This document shows, one piece after another, positions 1-7,525 of a DNA stretch of 36,229 bases. Under the pieces are notes generated by a model, which saw nothing but the letters and a program-made list of their open reading frames with translations, was not told the origin of the DNA and ran no database searches. A program made the translations under genes and the position numbers. Source of the DNA: Halalkalicoccus subterraneus (GTDB taxonomy: Archaea; Halobacteriota; Halobacteria; Halobacteriales; Halalkalicoccaceae); the NCBI RefSeq assembly GCF_003697815.1, contig NZ_RDQG01000011.1, positions 1 through 36,229 of the forward strand. Direction: 5' to 3'. Numbering within the stretch: position 1 is the first letter of the stretch; each line of letters begins with the position of its first letter.

Positions 1-387
1 GACGCCGATGATCGAGGGATCGGCCATCGGGTTTCTGAAAAAACCCTGCATCACCGTCCCCGCAGCCGCGAGCGCGAAGCCGACGACCGCCGCGAGGACC
101 ACTCTCGGGAGTCGGATCCGCATGACGATCGTCTCGTGGGTTTCCGGCACCGCGAAGTCGAACGCGGGAGTCCACTCGACCCGCGGGAGCGGAACGGAAA
201 GCGGTCCGATTCCGGCCGGACTCGCCGGCCCGATCCCCGCGGGAAGTGCCACCGCATTGAGCAGCACCTTCGCCACGACGACCGGGTCGACGCGGACGGG
301 GCCGAGCGCCGCGCTGAGGAGGATCACGACGACGAGCAGCACACACAGTCCCGCCGACCACGCCCCAGTCTCGATGCGTCGCGTCAC
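1..387 (-). CDS. btuC: FecCD/BtuC-family ABC transporter permease, N-terminal part (cut by window edge)
   Basis: Inner-membrane permease of a cobalamin/iron-siderophore type importer. Only the first 129 codons lie in the window. Reading the minus strand from GTG at 387 gives a first hydrophobic helix (about residues 10-32), then the family signature RLPRVVLAAVVGFALAAAG followed by the GTVMQGFFRNPMADPSIIGV block that is typical of FecCD permeases. The GTG was chosen because a T/A-rich box at 410-421 lies about 28 nt upstream, fitting a leaderless transcript. It is divergent from the binding-protein gene at 446, which is the expected partner. The substrate (B12 or an iron chelate) cannot be decided from sequence alone, so the symbol is tentative. 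Confidence 0.85.
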   Translation of the reverse strand, partial: MTRRIETGAWSAGLCVLLVVVILLSAALGPVRVDPVVVAKVLLNAVALPAGIGPASPAGIGPLSVPLPRVEWTPAFDFAVPETHETIVMRIRLPRVVLAAVVGFALAAAGTVMQGFFRNPMADPSIIGV

Positions 388-408
388 GGTAGCAAGTGAA
401 TTTGCTTT

Positions 409-421
409 AGGTAAATACTTA
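409..421. promoter_or_regulatory. Shared promoter box for btuC and btuF
   Basis: A single A/T-rich stretch (ggtaaatactta) sits about 28 nt from the GTG at 387 on the minus strand and about 30 nt from the GTG at 446 on the plus strand. It can therefore act as TATA region for both genes. Just beside it a 5-bp inverted repeat (agcaa / ttgct, 391-406) could be a regulator half-site. This is spacing evidence only. Confidence 0.5.
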
Positions 422-445
422 TTGAACAAGTGCCCACACAGGTTC

Positions 446-1552
446 GTGAATCGAGTGTTTACCGTCGTCGTGGCGCTGTTGGTGCTCACGTCGACGTTCG
501 GAATCGGGGCGGTCGGCGCACACGACGGTGTGGCGGCGGCCCAATCGGAGATCGAGTGTGAGTTTCCCGCGACCGTAACCGACGCGACCGGCGAGGAGAT
601 CACCGTCGAGGAGGAGCCCGAACGCATCGTCGCGATGCAGCCGAGCGACGCCCAGATGCTCTGGGAGATCGGTGCCCGTGAGAAGGTCGTCGGGATGCCC
701 GTCGGCCAGTACACCGAGTACCTGGAGGGCCACGACGAGCCCACGGACATCACACAGGACGACGGGTTGACGGTCAACACCGAGCAGGTCGTCGATCTCG
801 AACCCGACGTCGTCTTCGCCTCGTCGGTCGCCGACGAGGAACAGGTCGCACAGCTCCGCGACGCCGGTATCACCGTCTATCAGGTCGGGGACGCGACATC
901 GATCGACGACGTGCGCGAGAACACCGAGACGTTCGGCCAACTCAGCGGCGAGTGTGCGGGCGCGGCCGAAACCCTCGACTGGATGGACGAGGAGATCGGC
1001 GCGATCGAACGGGCCGTCGAGGGTGAGGACTCCCCCACGGTCCTGTTCGCGATGGGTGACGGCTTCACTGCGGGTGAGGGAACCTTCATCGAGGACGTGA
1101 TCGAAACCGCGGGCGGCGAGAACCTCGGGAGCGAGGCCGGTATCGAGTCCTACGGACAGATCAGCGAGGAGGTCGTGCTCAGCGAGGATCCCGACTGGAT
1201 CGTCTACCCCGACGGTAACTTCGAGGAGCCGCCCGTGAGCGATCAGGTGCTCCAGAGTACGACCGCCGGCCAGGAGGACCAGGTCTTCGCCGTTAACGCC
1301 AACCAGATGAACCAGCCCGGCCCGCAGGTCGTCTACGCGATCGACGCGCTCGCCGAGACGTTCCATCCCGACGCCTACGAGGCCATCGGGAACGACACTG
1401 CGGCCGCCAACGACTCGACCAACGAGGCCGCCGGCAACGATTCGACCGACGCCGCGGACGGCTCCGGCGGCGAAGACCAGCCCGGCTTCGGCGTCGTCGC
1501 CGCGCTCGTCGCGCTGGCGGCCGCGGGTCTGCTCTTCTTCCGCCGGCGATAG
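446..1552 (+). CDS. btuF: PGF-CTERM-anchored ABC transporter substrate-binding protein (BtuF-like)
   Basis: Captures a cobalamin- or siderophore-type ligand outside the cell and delivers it to the divergent FecCD permease. From GTG at 446 the 368-aa product begins with a signal-like hydrophobic stretch (FTVVVALLVLTSTFGIGAVG), then a periplasmic-binding-type domain with the family's ERIVAMQPSDAQMLWEIG entry and ..LEPDVVFASS.. strand. A Thr/Asn/Asp-rich low-complexity linker follows, and then PGFGVVAALVALAAAGLLFFRRR-like tail: a PGF motif, one membrane helix and terminal arginines. That tail is the PGF-CTERM signal handled by archaeosortase ArtA in haloarchaea. The open frame continues upstream to position 8, but that part overlaps btuC and has no start fitting the promoter. 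GTG at 455 is an alternative start. Confidence 0.88.
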   Translation: MNRVFTVVVALLVLTSTFGIGAVGAHDGVAAAQSEIECEFPATVTDATGEEITVEEEPERIVAMQPSDAQMLWEIGAREKVVGMPVGQYTEYLEGHDEPTDITQDDGLTVNTEQVVDLEPDVVFASSVADEEQVAQLRDAGITVYQVGDATSIDDVRENTETFGQLSGECAGAAETLDWMDEEIGAIERAVEGEDSPTVLFAMGDGFTAGEGTFIEDVIETAGGENLGSEAGIESYGQISEEVVLSEDPDWIVYPDGNFEEPPVSDQVLQSTTAGQEDQVFAVNANQMNQPGPQVVYAIDALAETFHPDAYEAIGNDTAAANDSTNEAAGNDSTDAADGSGGEDQPGFGVVAALVALAAAGLLFFRRR

Positions 1553-1562
1553 GTCGGAAGGC

Positions 1563-1569
1563 GTTTTAT
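1563..1569 (+). promoter_or_regulatory. TATA-like box of srp19
   Basis: The sequence gttttat lies about 26 nt before the ATG at 1592, the spacing expected for a leaderless haloarchaeal transcript. No ribosome binding site precedes the ATG. Confidence 0.5.
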
Positions 1570-1591
1570 TCTCGGCCCGTCGAGAACCGGT

Positions 1592-1870
1592 ATGGTCGAA
1601 AACGTGATCTGGCCCGCCTATCTCGACGCCGACGTCTCCCGGTCGAAGGGACGGCGCGTCCCGCTCGACATCGCCATCGACGAGCCGACGGTCGAGGAGA
1701 TCGCCGCCGCCGCCCAGCAGGTGGGCTACGACGCCGTCATCGAGCGCGATCAGACCTATCCCCGCGAGTACGAGCGGAGGGGGAGAGTCCTGATCAAGGA
1801 CGCCGACGACGCCTCGAAGAACGACCTCGTCCAGGCTATCGCCGCCTACGTGACGGCGCTGCGGGAGTGA
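1592..1870 (+). CDS. srp19: Signal recognition particle protein SRP19
   Basis: RNA-binding protein that organises the S domain of 7S RNA so that SRP54 can bind; acts in co-translational targeting of membrane and secreted proteins. The 92-aa product matches the size of archaeal SRP19 and shows the family opening ([20 protein letters not shown]) and the [18 protein letters not shown] strand near residues 55-70. It is followed after 4 nt by gar1 and then by the PSH protease gene on the same strand, suggesting one transcript for RNA-protein and membrane-protein functions. Start supported by a TATA-like box 26 nt upstream. Confidence 0.95.
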   Translation: MVENVIWPAYLDADVSRSKGRRVPLDIAIDEPTVEEIAAAAQQVGYDAVIERDQTYPREYERRGRVLIKDADDASKNDLVQAIAAYVTALRE

Positions 1871-1874
1871 GACG

Positions 1875-2102
1875 ATGAAGCGCGTCGGCGAGGTCGTCAG
1901 AACGGCACAGGGGCTCGCGATCGTTCGCTGTCCCGAGGACAGTCGGCCCGATATCGGCACCGTGGTGCTCGACGAGAGCCTCTCGAAGGTGGGTCGCGTC
2001 GTCGACGTCTTCGGGCCCGTTTCTCATCCCTACGTCGCGGTGACGCCCGACGATCGGTCGGCGCTGGCGGGTCTGCTCGGCGGAAAACTGTACGCCCGCT
2101 GA
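1875..2102 (+). CDS. gar1: H/ACA ribonucleoprotein component Gar1
   Basis: Small beta-barrel protein of the H/ACA guide-RNA pseudouridylation complex, binding Cbf5 and helping product release. The 75-aa protein has the Gar1/Naf1 pattern: RVGEVVRTAQGLAIVR at the start, a central DIGTVVLDESLSKVGRVVDVFGPV strand pair and a short terminal extension ending in LYAR. It starts 4 nt after the srp19 stop codon, so the two are almost surely co-transcribed. Length is normal for archaeal Gar1. No Cbf5 or Nop10 gene lies in the window. Confidence 0.92.
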   Translation: MKRVGEVVRTAQGLAIVRCPEDSRPDIGTVVLDESLSKVGRVVDVFGPVSHPYVAVTPDDRSALAGLLGGKLYAR

Positions 2103-2145
2103 ACGGGAACGAAACCCCGAAGGTCCGTCGGGCGGATCGTGAGGC

Positions 2146-3099
2146 ATGGACCAGCGTTCCCACGTACTGGCTGCGGTCGCCGGTACGGTCGCCCTCTTCC
2201 TCTCGATCCAGCTCGGCGCGCTCGCGCTGGTCGAGCCCTTCCAGTCGGCGGGACTGCAGGCCGTCGAAAACCCCGACGACCCGACGAACTCCCTCCTGTA
2301 TATCGGCGCGATCCTCGTCGCCACGGGAGTGATGCTCGCGGCGTTCAAGTTCGACCTCCAGTGGCTGATTCGGGGGCTGGTCGTTCTCGCCAGTGTGTTC
2401 CTCTCGTGGTACGTCCTCGTCGTGGTGCTCCCGGCACCCGTGGTCATCGGCGGCGTCCACGTCCCCGCCGCGCTCGGCGCGCTCGCGGTCGGTGCCGGTC
2501 TCACGCTCTACCCCGAGTGGTACGTCATCGACGCCGCGGGCGTGATCATGGGTGCGGGCGCGGCGGGGATCTTCGGGATCACCTTCGGGATCTTCCCCGC
2601 GATCGTCCTTCTGGTCGTGCTCGCCGTCTACGACGCCATCAGCGTCTACGGTACGAAACACATGCTCTCGCTGGCCGACGGCGTCATGGAGATCAAGCTC
2701 CCGGTTCTCCTCATCGTTCCCGTTTCGGTCGGCTATTCGTTTCTCGAGGAAGCACCGACGGGGGACGATGAGGAGAACCGGGAAGACGGAACCACCGGGA
2801 GCGACGATCGGGACGCCTTCTTCATCGGGCTCGGGGACGCGGTCATTCCCACGGTCCTCGTCGCGAGCGCGGCGTTTTTCGTCCCCACACCGTCCCTCTC
2901 GATACCGGGGGTCGCGCTGACGGTTCCCGCGCTCGGCGGAATGATCGGCACCCTCGCCGGACTGCTCGTGTTGCTGTGGATGGTGCTTCAGGGGCGGGCC
3001 CACGCCGGGCTCCCTCTCCTCAATGGGGGGACCATCGCCGGCTATCTGGCGGGTGCGCTCGCGAGCGGGCTGACGCTCACACAGGCGATCGGGCTCTGA
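2146..3099 (+). CDS. Presenilin-family intramembrane aspartyl protease (PSH)
   Basis: Predicted membrane protease that cuts transmembrane peptides such as spent signal peptides. The 317-aa protein has about nine hydrophobic segments and the three family signatures: YD in one helix (Asp163), GLGD in the next (Asp231), and a PAL-like GLPLL near residues 288-292. The two aspartates form the catalytic pair in this family. A charged loop of about 25 residues (Asp/Glu-rich) separates the two catalytic helices. It lies 43 nt after gar1, downstream of srp19, so it is linked to protein export genes. GLPLL instead of ALPxL is a mild variation also compatible with function. Confidence 0.92.
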   Translation: MDQRSHVLAAVAGTVALFLSIQLGALALVEPFQSAGLQAVENPDDPTNSLLYIGAILVATGVMLAAFKFDLQWLIRGLVVLASVFLSWYVLVVVLPAPVVIGGVHVPAALGALAVGAGLTLYPEWYVIDAAGVIMGAGAAGIFGITFGIFPAIVLLVVLAVYDAISVYGTKHMLSLADGVMEIKLPVLLIVPVSVGYSFLEEAPTGDDEENREDGTTGSDDRDAFFIGLGDAVIPTVLVASAAFFVPTPSLSIPGVALTVPALGGMIGTLAGLLVLLWMVLQGRAHAGLPLLNGGTIAGYLAGALASGLTLTQAIGL

Positions 3100-3184
3100 A
3101 CGGTTCAAAGCCCGGCACGGAAACGCCGCTTGGCTCGATCCCCCTTGCGATCCGCACGAGCCGACGGCCCGTCCGAGCGCGCAA

Positions 3185-3200
3185 CGTATATCTATATACG
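3185..3200. promoter_or_regulatory. Palindrome over the presumed promoter of the MgtC-like gene
   Basis: A perfect inverted repeat (cgtatat, 2-nt centre, atatacg) coincides with the most TATA-like sequence before the gene starting at 3278. Transcription from it would leave a leader of roughly 60 nt. A regulator dimer bound here would compete with TBP, so it is a candidate operator; AT-rich promoter sequence could also be palindromic by chance. Confidence 0.4.
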
Positions 3201-3277
3201 ACTATTGACTACTCGATAGACATGTGGCGAACCGCGGCCCGTCGCGACCGGCGGGCAACGACCAGGGATAACTAGCG

Positions 3278-4516
3278 ATGATCGAGGGGGCACTGGCAGA
3301 GATCGGTCTCGAGGTACAACGACTGTTCGTAGCGGTCGCGCTGGGGCTGTTCCTCGGGCTCGAACGCGAGTGGTCACAGAAGTCCGCGGGCATCAGGACG
3401 TTCTCACTGGTCACGCTTGCGGGGTCGGTGTTCGTCATCGTCGGCAGCGACGGCCTGTTGGTCGTCGGCGGCGTCCTCGTAGTCGTCCACGGGGCGTTTC
3501 TGGGCGTGAAGGGGCTCGCGGACGATGAGGGGCTGTACCTGACGACCTCGATCTCGATGTTCGTCGCCTACGGCGTTGGGATCCTCGTCGCGAGCGGCTA
3601 CGTCCTCGAAGGGGTCGTGGTCGCGTTGCTGTCGTCGCTGCTGCTCGTGTTGAAGCGCGAGCTCCACGAGTTCGCCCGCGAGCTCTCGAAGGAGGAGGTC
3701 AAAAGTGCGAGCGAGCTCGCGATCCTCGCGTTCGTCATCTACCCGCTGTTACCGACCGAGAACATGGGGCCATGGAACGCGGTCGACCCGCGGACCGTCT
3801 GGCTGCTCGTGATCGCGATGAGCGCGATCGGCTTCGTCAACTACGTCATCATCCAGAAGTTCGGCAGTCAGGGCGTCGGCATCAGCGGCTTCTTCGGTGG
3901 ACTGGTCAACTCCACGGCGGCCGTCGGCGAGATCGCCTCACGGGCGCGCACGAGCCAGGATTTCACCGGGCTGGCCGTCGGCGGGATCCTGCTCGCCGAC
4001 GCCGCGATGGCGTTTCGGAACCTCCTGATAATCGTCGTGTTCGTCCCCGAGCTGGCGTTCGTCATCGGGATTCCACTGGCTGCGATCGCGCTGGCCGGGA
4101 TCGCGCTGTCGCTGCTGATGAGCGACTGGGACGTCGAACTCGAAACGGAGTTCGAATCGCCCTTCAGCCTGAGCAACGCACTGAAGTTCGGCACGCTGTT
4201 TCTGGTCGTTCTGATCGCGTCGGCCGGCGCCCAGGAGCTATTCGGCTCGACGGGATTTCTCGCGACGAGCTTCTTCAGCGGCCTCGTCTCGAGCGGGTCG
4301 GTGGCGACGACCGCGGTCGTCCTCGTCCAGTCGGGTCAGCTCTCGACTAACGTGGCCGCCGCCGGCGTGCTCGCCGGGACGGTCGCGAGCATCCTCGTCA
4401 AGATCGCGCTCGCAGCCTCCATCGAGCGCTCGATCGTCCGGCCGGTCGTTCGGGGAAGCGCCGCGTTGATCGCTGTCGGCCTCCTCTCGATGGGCGCCGC
4501 GCTGGCGTTCGCGTGA
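3278..4516 (+). CDS. MgtC/SapB-like membrane protein with DUF4010 domain
   Basis: Polytopic membrane protein of unproven function; MgtC-type domains are linked to magnesium limitation and membrane energetics. The 412-aa product starts with an MgtC-like domain (about residues 5-140) containing VALGLFLGLEREWSQKSAGIRTFSLVTLAGS, with the ERE and RTF elements of the family. The second half (about 145-412) is DUF4010, with GGLVNSTAAVGEIASRAR and a repeat-like GLVSSGSVATTAVVLVQSG. About a dozen hydrophobic segments are visible. It has its own promoter region with a 16-bp palindrome. The following gene is convergent and only 14 nt away. Confidence 0.9.
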   Translation: MIEGALAEIGLEVQRLFVAVALGLFLGLEREWSQKSAGIRTFSLVTLAGSVFVIVGSDGLLVVGGVLVVVHGAFLGVKGLADDEGLYLTTSISMFVAYGVGILVASGYVLEGVVVALLSSLLLVLKRELHEFARELSKEEVKSASELAILAFVIYPLLPTENMGPWNAVDPRTVWLLVIAMSAIGFVNYVIIQKFGSQGVGISGFFGGLVNSTAAVGEIASRARTSQDFTGLAVGGILLADAAMAFRNLLIIVVFVPELAFVIGIPLAAIALAGIALSLLMSDWDVELETEFESPFSLSNALKFGTLFLVVLIASAGAQELFGSTGFLATSFFSGLVSSGSVATTAVVLVQSGQLSTNVAAAGVLAGTVASILVKIALAASIERSIVRPVVRGSAALIAVGLLSMGAALAFA

Positions 4517-4530
4517 GGAGAGGGCCTCCC

Positions 4531-5529
4531 TCAGCGACCGGGCATCGCCTCGCTGGCGGGTGTGAACTCGATTTCCGTCCCGAGACCCGCTTCGCGTGCT
4601 CGCTCGTAGAGCATGTGGGCCGCGGCGACCGTCTCGATCCCGGTGCCGCCGCTGTCGAAGACGGTGATCTCCTCTGTGCTCTCGCGGCCCGAAACGTCCC
4701 CTGAAATCACCTCCCCGAGTTCGCCGTGGACGTGATCCGGACCCACGACACCCTGTTCGATGGCGGCCATCAGCGAGCCGGCGTCCCGGTCCATGCGGGC
4801 CCGAAGGTCGAGCACGTACTTCGCGCGCGAAACCGTCGTCGCGTCGAGTTCGTGCTTTCGGGTGTCGTACTGGCCCATCGCGGTGACGTGCGTGCCGGGT
4901 TCGAGCAACTCGCCGTCGAACACGGGATCCGAGGCGTTCGTCGCCGTGATCACGACGTCCGCGCCAGAAACGGCGTCGGCACTCGTTTCGACCGCCTCGA
5001 CCGTCGGGTCGACGATCGCGTCCATCTCGTCAGCGAACGCCTCGCGGTTCTCGCGGGTCGTCGAGTACACTCGAACTGAATCGAACTCGCGGACGGCGGC
5101 GGTCGCACGGAGCTGGCCGCGGGCCTGTGCGCCGCTGCCGATCAGCCCGAGCGTGCTCGCGTCCTCACGGGCGAGCGTGTCGACGCCGACCGCGCCCGCC
5201 GCCCCCGTCTTGAACGGGTTCAGGTACGCGCCGTCGAGCAGCGCCAGCGGTTCGCCGCTCTCTGCGTCGAACAGCGGCGTGACGAACCAGGCATCACGCG
5301 CACCGAAGCCGGCGCCGTAGGTGTACCCACCCATGACGCCGGTTTCGGGGAGGATCGCCATGTAGCCCGTCAGCATCCCCGGCGGATCGTCGTTTCGGAG
5401 TTTGGTCCGGGGCTCGGCGGCCGCGCCCGCCCCGCGCTGGCGGTAGCCCTCGCGGACGGCGTCGACGTAGTCCTCGGGATCCGCCAGATCGACGAGATCG
5501 TCGCTCGTCAGAAACAGTGTATCGGTCAC
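4531..5529 (-). CDS. Ornithine cyclodeaminase / mu-crystallin family protein (paralogue 1)
   Basis: NAD(P)-dependent oxidoreductase fold of the OCD/alanine dehydrogenase family; real substrate unknown. From GTG at 5529 the product has 332 aa. The Rossmann motif is GLIGSGAQARGQL (residues 128-140). Downstream the family pattern ADVVITATNASDPVFDGELLEPGTHVTAMG is clear. The substrate-side lysine normally found in a GxK segment before the TG-PLALMDG block is not evident: the corresponding part reads GGYTYGAGFGARDAWF. The usual LTxxRT motif reads LNPFKT. These changes suggest a substrate different from that of the second paralogue at 13792-14760. The open frame extends to 5643, but the extra N-terminus is arginine/proline-rich and overlaps the neighbouring small gene. 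Confidence 0.82.
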   Translation of the reverse strand: MTDTLFLTSDDLVDLADPEDYVDAVREGYRQRGAGAAAEPRTKLRNDDPPGMLTGYMAILPETGVMGGYTYGAGFGARDAWFVTPLFDAESGEPLALLDGAYLNPFKTGAAGAVGVDTLAREDASTLGLIGSGAQARGQLRATAAVREFDSVRVYSTTRENREAFADEMDAIVDPTVEAVETSADAVSGADVVITATNASDPVFDGELLEPGTHVTAMGQYDTRKHELDATTVSRAKYVLDLRARMDRDAGSLMAAIEQGVVGPDHVHGELGEVISGDVSGRESTEEITVFDSGGTGIETVAAAHMLYERAREAGLGTEIEFTPASEAMPGR

Positions 5530-5569
5530 GAACGGCCGTTCGGCCGCCGGCGAGAAAACAGTTCGTGGT

Positions 5570-5782
5570 CTATTCGGTCGATCGCTTCGAGGGGCCGGTC
5601 GGCTGTGCGGTCGGGCCCTCGGGCTGGTTGACGAACAGTGCATGGCCGATCAGGACGATGGCGACCGCGGCGGCGGCCGGAACGGCCAGCGCGAGATCGA
5701 CGCCCAGCACAGTCAACGTTCCACCGATACCGAACAACGCGAGCGGGATGAGTCCGAGGATCAAATCGTAGTAAGACGCCAT
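5570..5782 (-). CDS. Small two-helix membrane protein, haloarchaeal conserved type
   Basis: A 70-aa protein with two hydrophobic segments (about residues 6-28 and 32-52) and a short polar tail ending in PTGPSKRSTE. The pattern MASYYDLILGLIPLALFGIGG resembles small uncharacterised membrane proteins common in haloarchaea, from memory rather than search. It lies upstream of the OCD paralogue on the same strand (40 nt gap), so co-transcription is possible. An A/T-rich box (agtataattg, 5810-5819 region) about 30 nt upstream of the ATG could be its promoter. Function unknown. Confidence 0.72.
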   Translation of the reverse strand: MASYYDLILGLIPLALFGIGGTLTVLGVDLALAVPAAAAVAIVLIGHALFVNQPEGPTAQPTGPSKRSTE

Positions 5783-5866
5783 AATGTATCTGGATGTATG
5801 GACCCTATCAGTATAATTGTTTTGACTAACAGTTGAATAGCCCCTTGATAACTCTGTAGTAATCTG

Positions 5867-5903
5867 TGAATAACATATTTAAAACTTTTTTATAAGTTAT
5901 TCA
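5867..5903. repeat. Inverted repeat (8-bp arms) in an AT-rich pocket
   Basis: tgaataac at 5867-5874 and gttattca at 5896-5903 form an 8-bp inverted repeat around a 21-nt A/T-only-like loop. The surrounding 5783-5905 segment is far richer in A/T than the rest of the window. It could be a terminator for neighbouring transcripts, a promoter region or the end of a decayed mobile element. No transposase is recognisable next to it. Confidence 0.5.
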
Positions 5904-6009
5904 TGGTTACGCAGCGTGCTTCGCTTAGACCGACTGACTCCGCTGGTGGAGGCGGGTTGGAGGAAAGTCGAAAAGCCAATCGAACGACTGTCTGACCGAC
6001 GCCAGGGTT

Positions 6010-6420
6010 CTATCCGCGGCGCGAGAGCGCGGTTACCAGCACGCGCCACGGGAGCAGCGTCACGAGACCGGTGGCGACGGTGACCAGAACGAACGTCGGC
6101 GGTGCGCCGCCGACGAGCCACGGGGTCGCGCGCAGGCCAACGCCGATCAGCGCGGCGACGAGCCAGGCGATCCCCACCGCGAGGAGGGTTTCGACGAACG
6201 ACTCCCGGATGCGGGCGGTGTAGACGCCCACCATCGGGGCGACGAGCAGCCAGCCGAGCAGGAACGGGACAACGGTTTCCGCGGTGTAGGGGAGATCGGC
6301 GAGCGGGTCAGTGCCGTGCGTGATCAACCCGTAGGAGAGCTGTGCGGCGATGATCGCGAGATCGCCGAAGAGGACGAACAGGGTCGCCGCCGAGCGATCG
6401 AACCGAGTGACTCCGGCCAT
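6010..6420 (-). CDS. DUF3054 family membrane protein
   Basis: A 136-aa integral membrane protein with four hydrophobic segments. The order matches DUF3054: a first helix with FGDLAIIAAQLSYGLITHG, then PFLLGWLLVAPMVGVY, a third with LLAVGIAWLVAALIGVGLRA, and a last helix before the WRVLVTALSRRG tail. The ATG at 6420 was chosen because the longer frame to 6477 has a hydrophilic extension not seen in the family. It is divergent from the GNAT gene (6499). Molecular role is unknown. Confidence 0.82.
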   Translation of the reverse strand: MAGVTRFDRSAATLFVLFGDLAIIAAQLSYGLITHGTDPLADLPYTAETVVPFLLGWLLVAPMVGVYTARIRESFVETLLAVGIAWLVAALIGVGLRATPWLVGGAPPTFVLVTVATGLVTLLPWRVLVTALSRRG

Positions 6421-6498
6421 GAATCGCCCTTCTTCGGGCAGGGGTATGTGTTCCCCGGTTTCCACACCGCTCAACACGGCGGGCGATCAACGGAGGGT

Positions 6499-7029
6499 AT
6501 GGAGTCCGAACTGCTCGGCTGGCCGCCCGACGGGCCGAAACTCGAACTCGACTACCGGACGTTCAGCTACGCCGGGAAGTTCGTCATGACGAACACGGGC
6601 AAGGCTGTAATCCGCGAGGAGGGCGAGGTCCGTGCGGCCGCGGCGTTCAACGAGGACCGAACCGAACCCGAGACGCTGTGGATCCGCTACATCACGACCC
6701 ACGTCGAGCATCGGGGCGAGGGGCTCGGCCCCCGACTGCTCGCGTTCGTCCGCGAACGCGCCCGCGGGCGGGGCTACGACCGGGTGCGGATCGCGGTGAA
6801 CAACCCGTTTGCCTACGAGGCGTGCTACCGAGCAGGGTTTGCCTACACCGGACGAGAGACCGGTCTCGCAGAGCTCGTCCTCGAAACGCCGACCAAAGAA
6901 ACGGAGGAGCGCTATCAGGAGGGACTTGACGCCTTTCGTGAGCGCGATCTCGACGACGCCGAACGGGAGTTCCTCGCCCGTAAGGAGGAAAGCGACCCGC
7001 CGGACGAGTCGGGCCGACGAAACGGATAG
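6499..7029 (+). CDS. GNAT family N-acetyltransferase
   Basis: Predicted acyl-CoA-dependent acetyltransferase of unknown substrate. The 176-aa protein contains the GNAT acetyl-CoA motif R-x-x-G-x-G as HRGEGLGPRLL (residues 71-81), followed by the NNPFAYEACYRAGFAYTG stretch that matches the last core helix and strand. A Glu/Asp/Arg-rich helical tail (about residues 133-176) extends beyond the catalytic domain. The ATG at 6499 has an apparent ribosome binding site (cggaggg) directly before it, which is uncommon among the leaderless genes here. The NUDIX gene follows after 34 nt on the same strand. Confidence 0.87.
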   Translation: MESELLGWPPDGPKLELDYRTFSYAGKFVMTNTGKAVIREEGEVRAAAAFNEDRTEPETLWIRYITTHVEHRGEGLGPRLLAFVRERARGRGYDRVRIAVNNPFAYEACYRAGFAYTGRETGLAELVLETPTKETEERYQEGLDAFRERDLDDAEREFLARKEESDPPDESGRRNG

Positions 7030-7063
7030 AAACGGCCAAACGGCCGCCGACGCTCGGAGGGGT

Positions 7064-7525
7064 ATGGAGACGACACGGCACTTCACCGCCACCGTCTACG
7101 TCGTCAACGAGGGCGCGACGGCGCTGCACGAACACGAGAAGCTCGGGCTGTGGCTCCCGCCGGGCGGGCACGTCGACCGCGACGAACTCCCCCACGAGAC
7201 CGCCCTGCGGGAGGCCCGCGAGGAGACGGGTCTCGACGTCGAAATCCTGTCCGAACACGACGACGTGAGTTCGTCGACCGTCGAGTCGCTGCCTGAACCC
7301 GCCCACCTGCTGCTCGAGGACATCAACGTTTCCGAAAACGGTGTTGGCCATCAGCACATCGATTTCGTCTACTACGGGTGGGCCAACTCGCGCGCGCTCG
7401 ACCCCGCCGACGGCGAGCAAGGATCCGAAGACTGGGAGTGGGTCGGGCCCGAGACACTGGAGGACGAGCGGTTCGACCCTGACGTCACTCGGCTGGGTCG
7501 CGAGGCGCTATCCCGATTCGAGTAG
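7064..7525 (+). CDS. NUDIX domain hydrolase
   Basis: Hydrolase of nucleoside diphosphates linked to another moiety; exact substrate not predictable. The 153-aa product holds a perfect Nudix box: Gly35, Glu41, then R49-E50-A-R-E53-E54-T-G56-L57, which supplies the metal-binding glutamates. The VDRDELPHETALREA segment lies within it. A short acidic loop (DPADGEQGSEDWEWVG) precedes the C-terminal helix. Its last 18 nt overlap the convergent asnB-like gene. The start at 7064 follows a Shine-Dalgarno-like ggaggggt. Confidence 0.9.
   Translation: METTRHFTATVYVVNEGATALHEHEKLGLWLPPGGHVDRDELPHETALREAREETGLDVEILSEHDDVSSSTVESLPEPAHLLLEDINVSENGVGHQHIDFVYYGWANSRALDPADGEQGSEDWEWVGPETLEDERFDPDVTRLGREALSRFE

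Noticed and set aside
8-445. Upstream in-frame extension of btuF
   Set aside because: It overlaps the divergent permease gene and lacks a start matching the promoter box at 409-421.
419-1960. Long open frame of 513 codons on the minus strand opposite btuF
   Set aside because: Mirror of GC-rich third codon positions; composition is Leu/Val/Asp/Arg-rich with no domain, and the plus strand holds a clear PGF-CTERM protein.
1897-3108. 403-codon minus-strand frame opposite gar1 and the PSH gene
   Set aside because: Extremely Arg/Glu/Asp-rich low-complexity translation; the plus strand contains the conserved aspartyl protease motifs.
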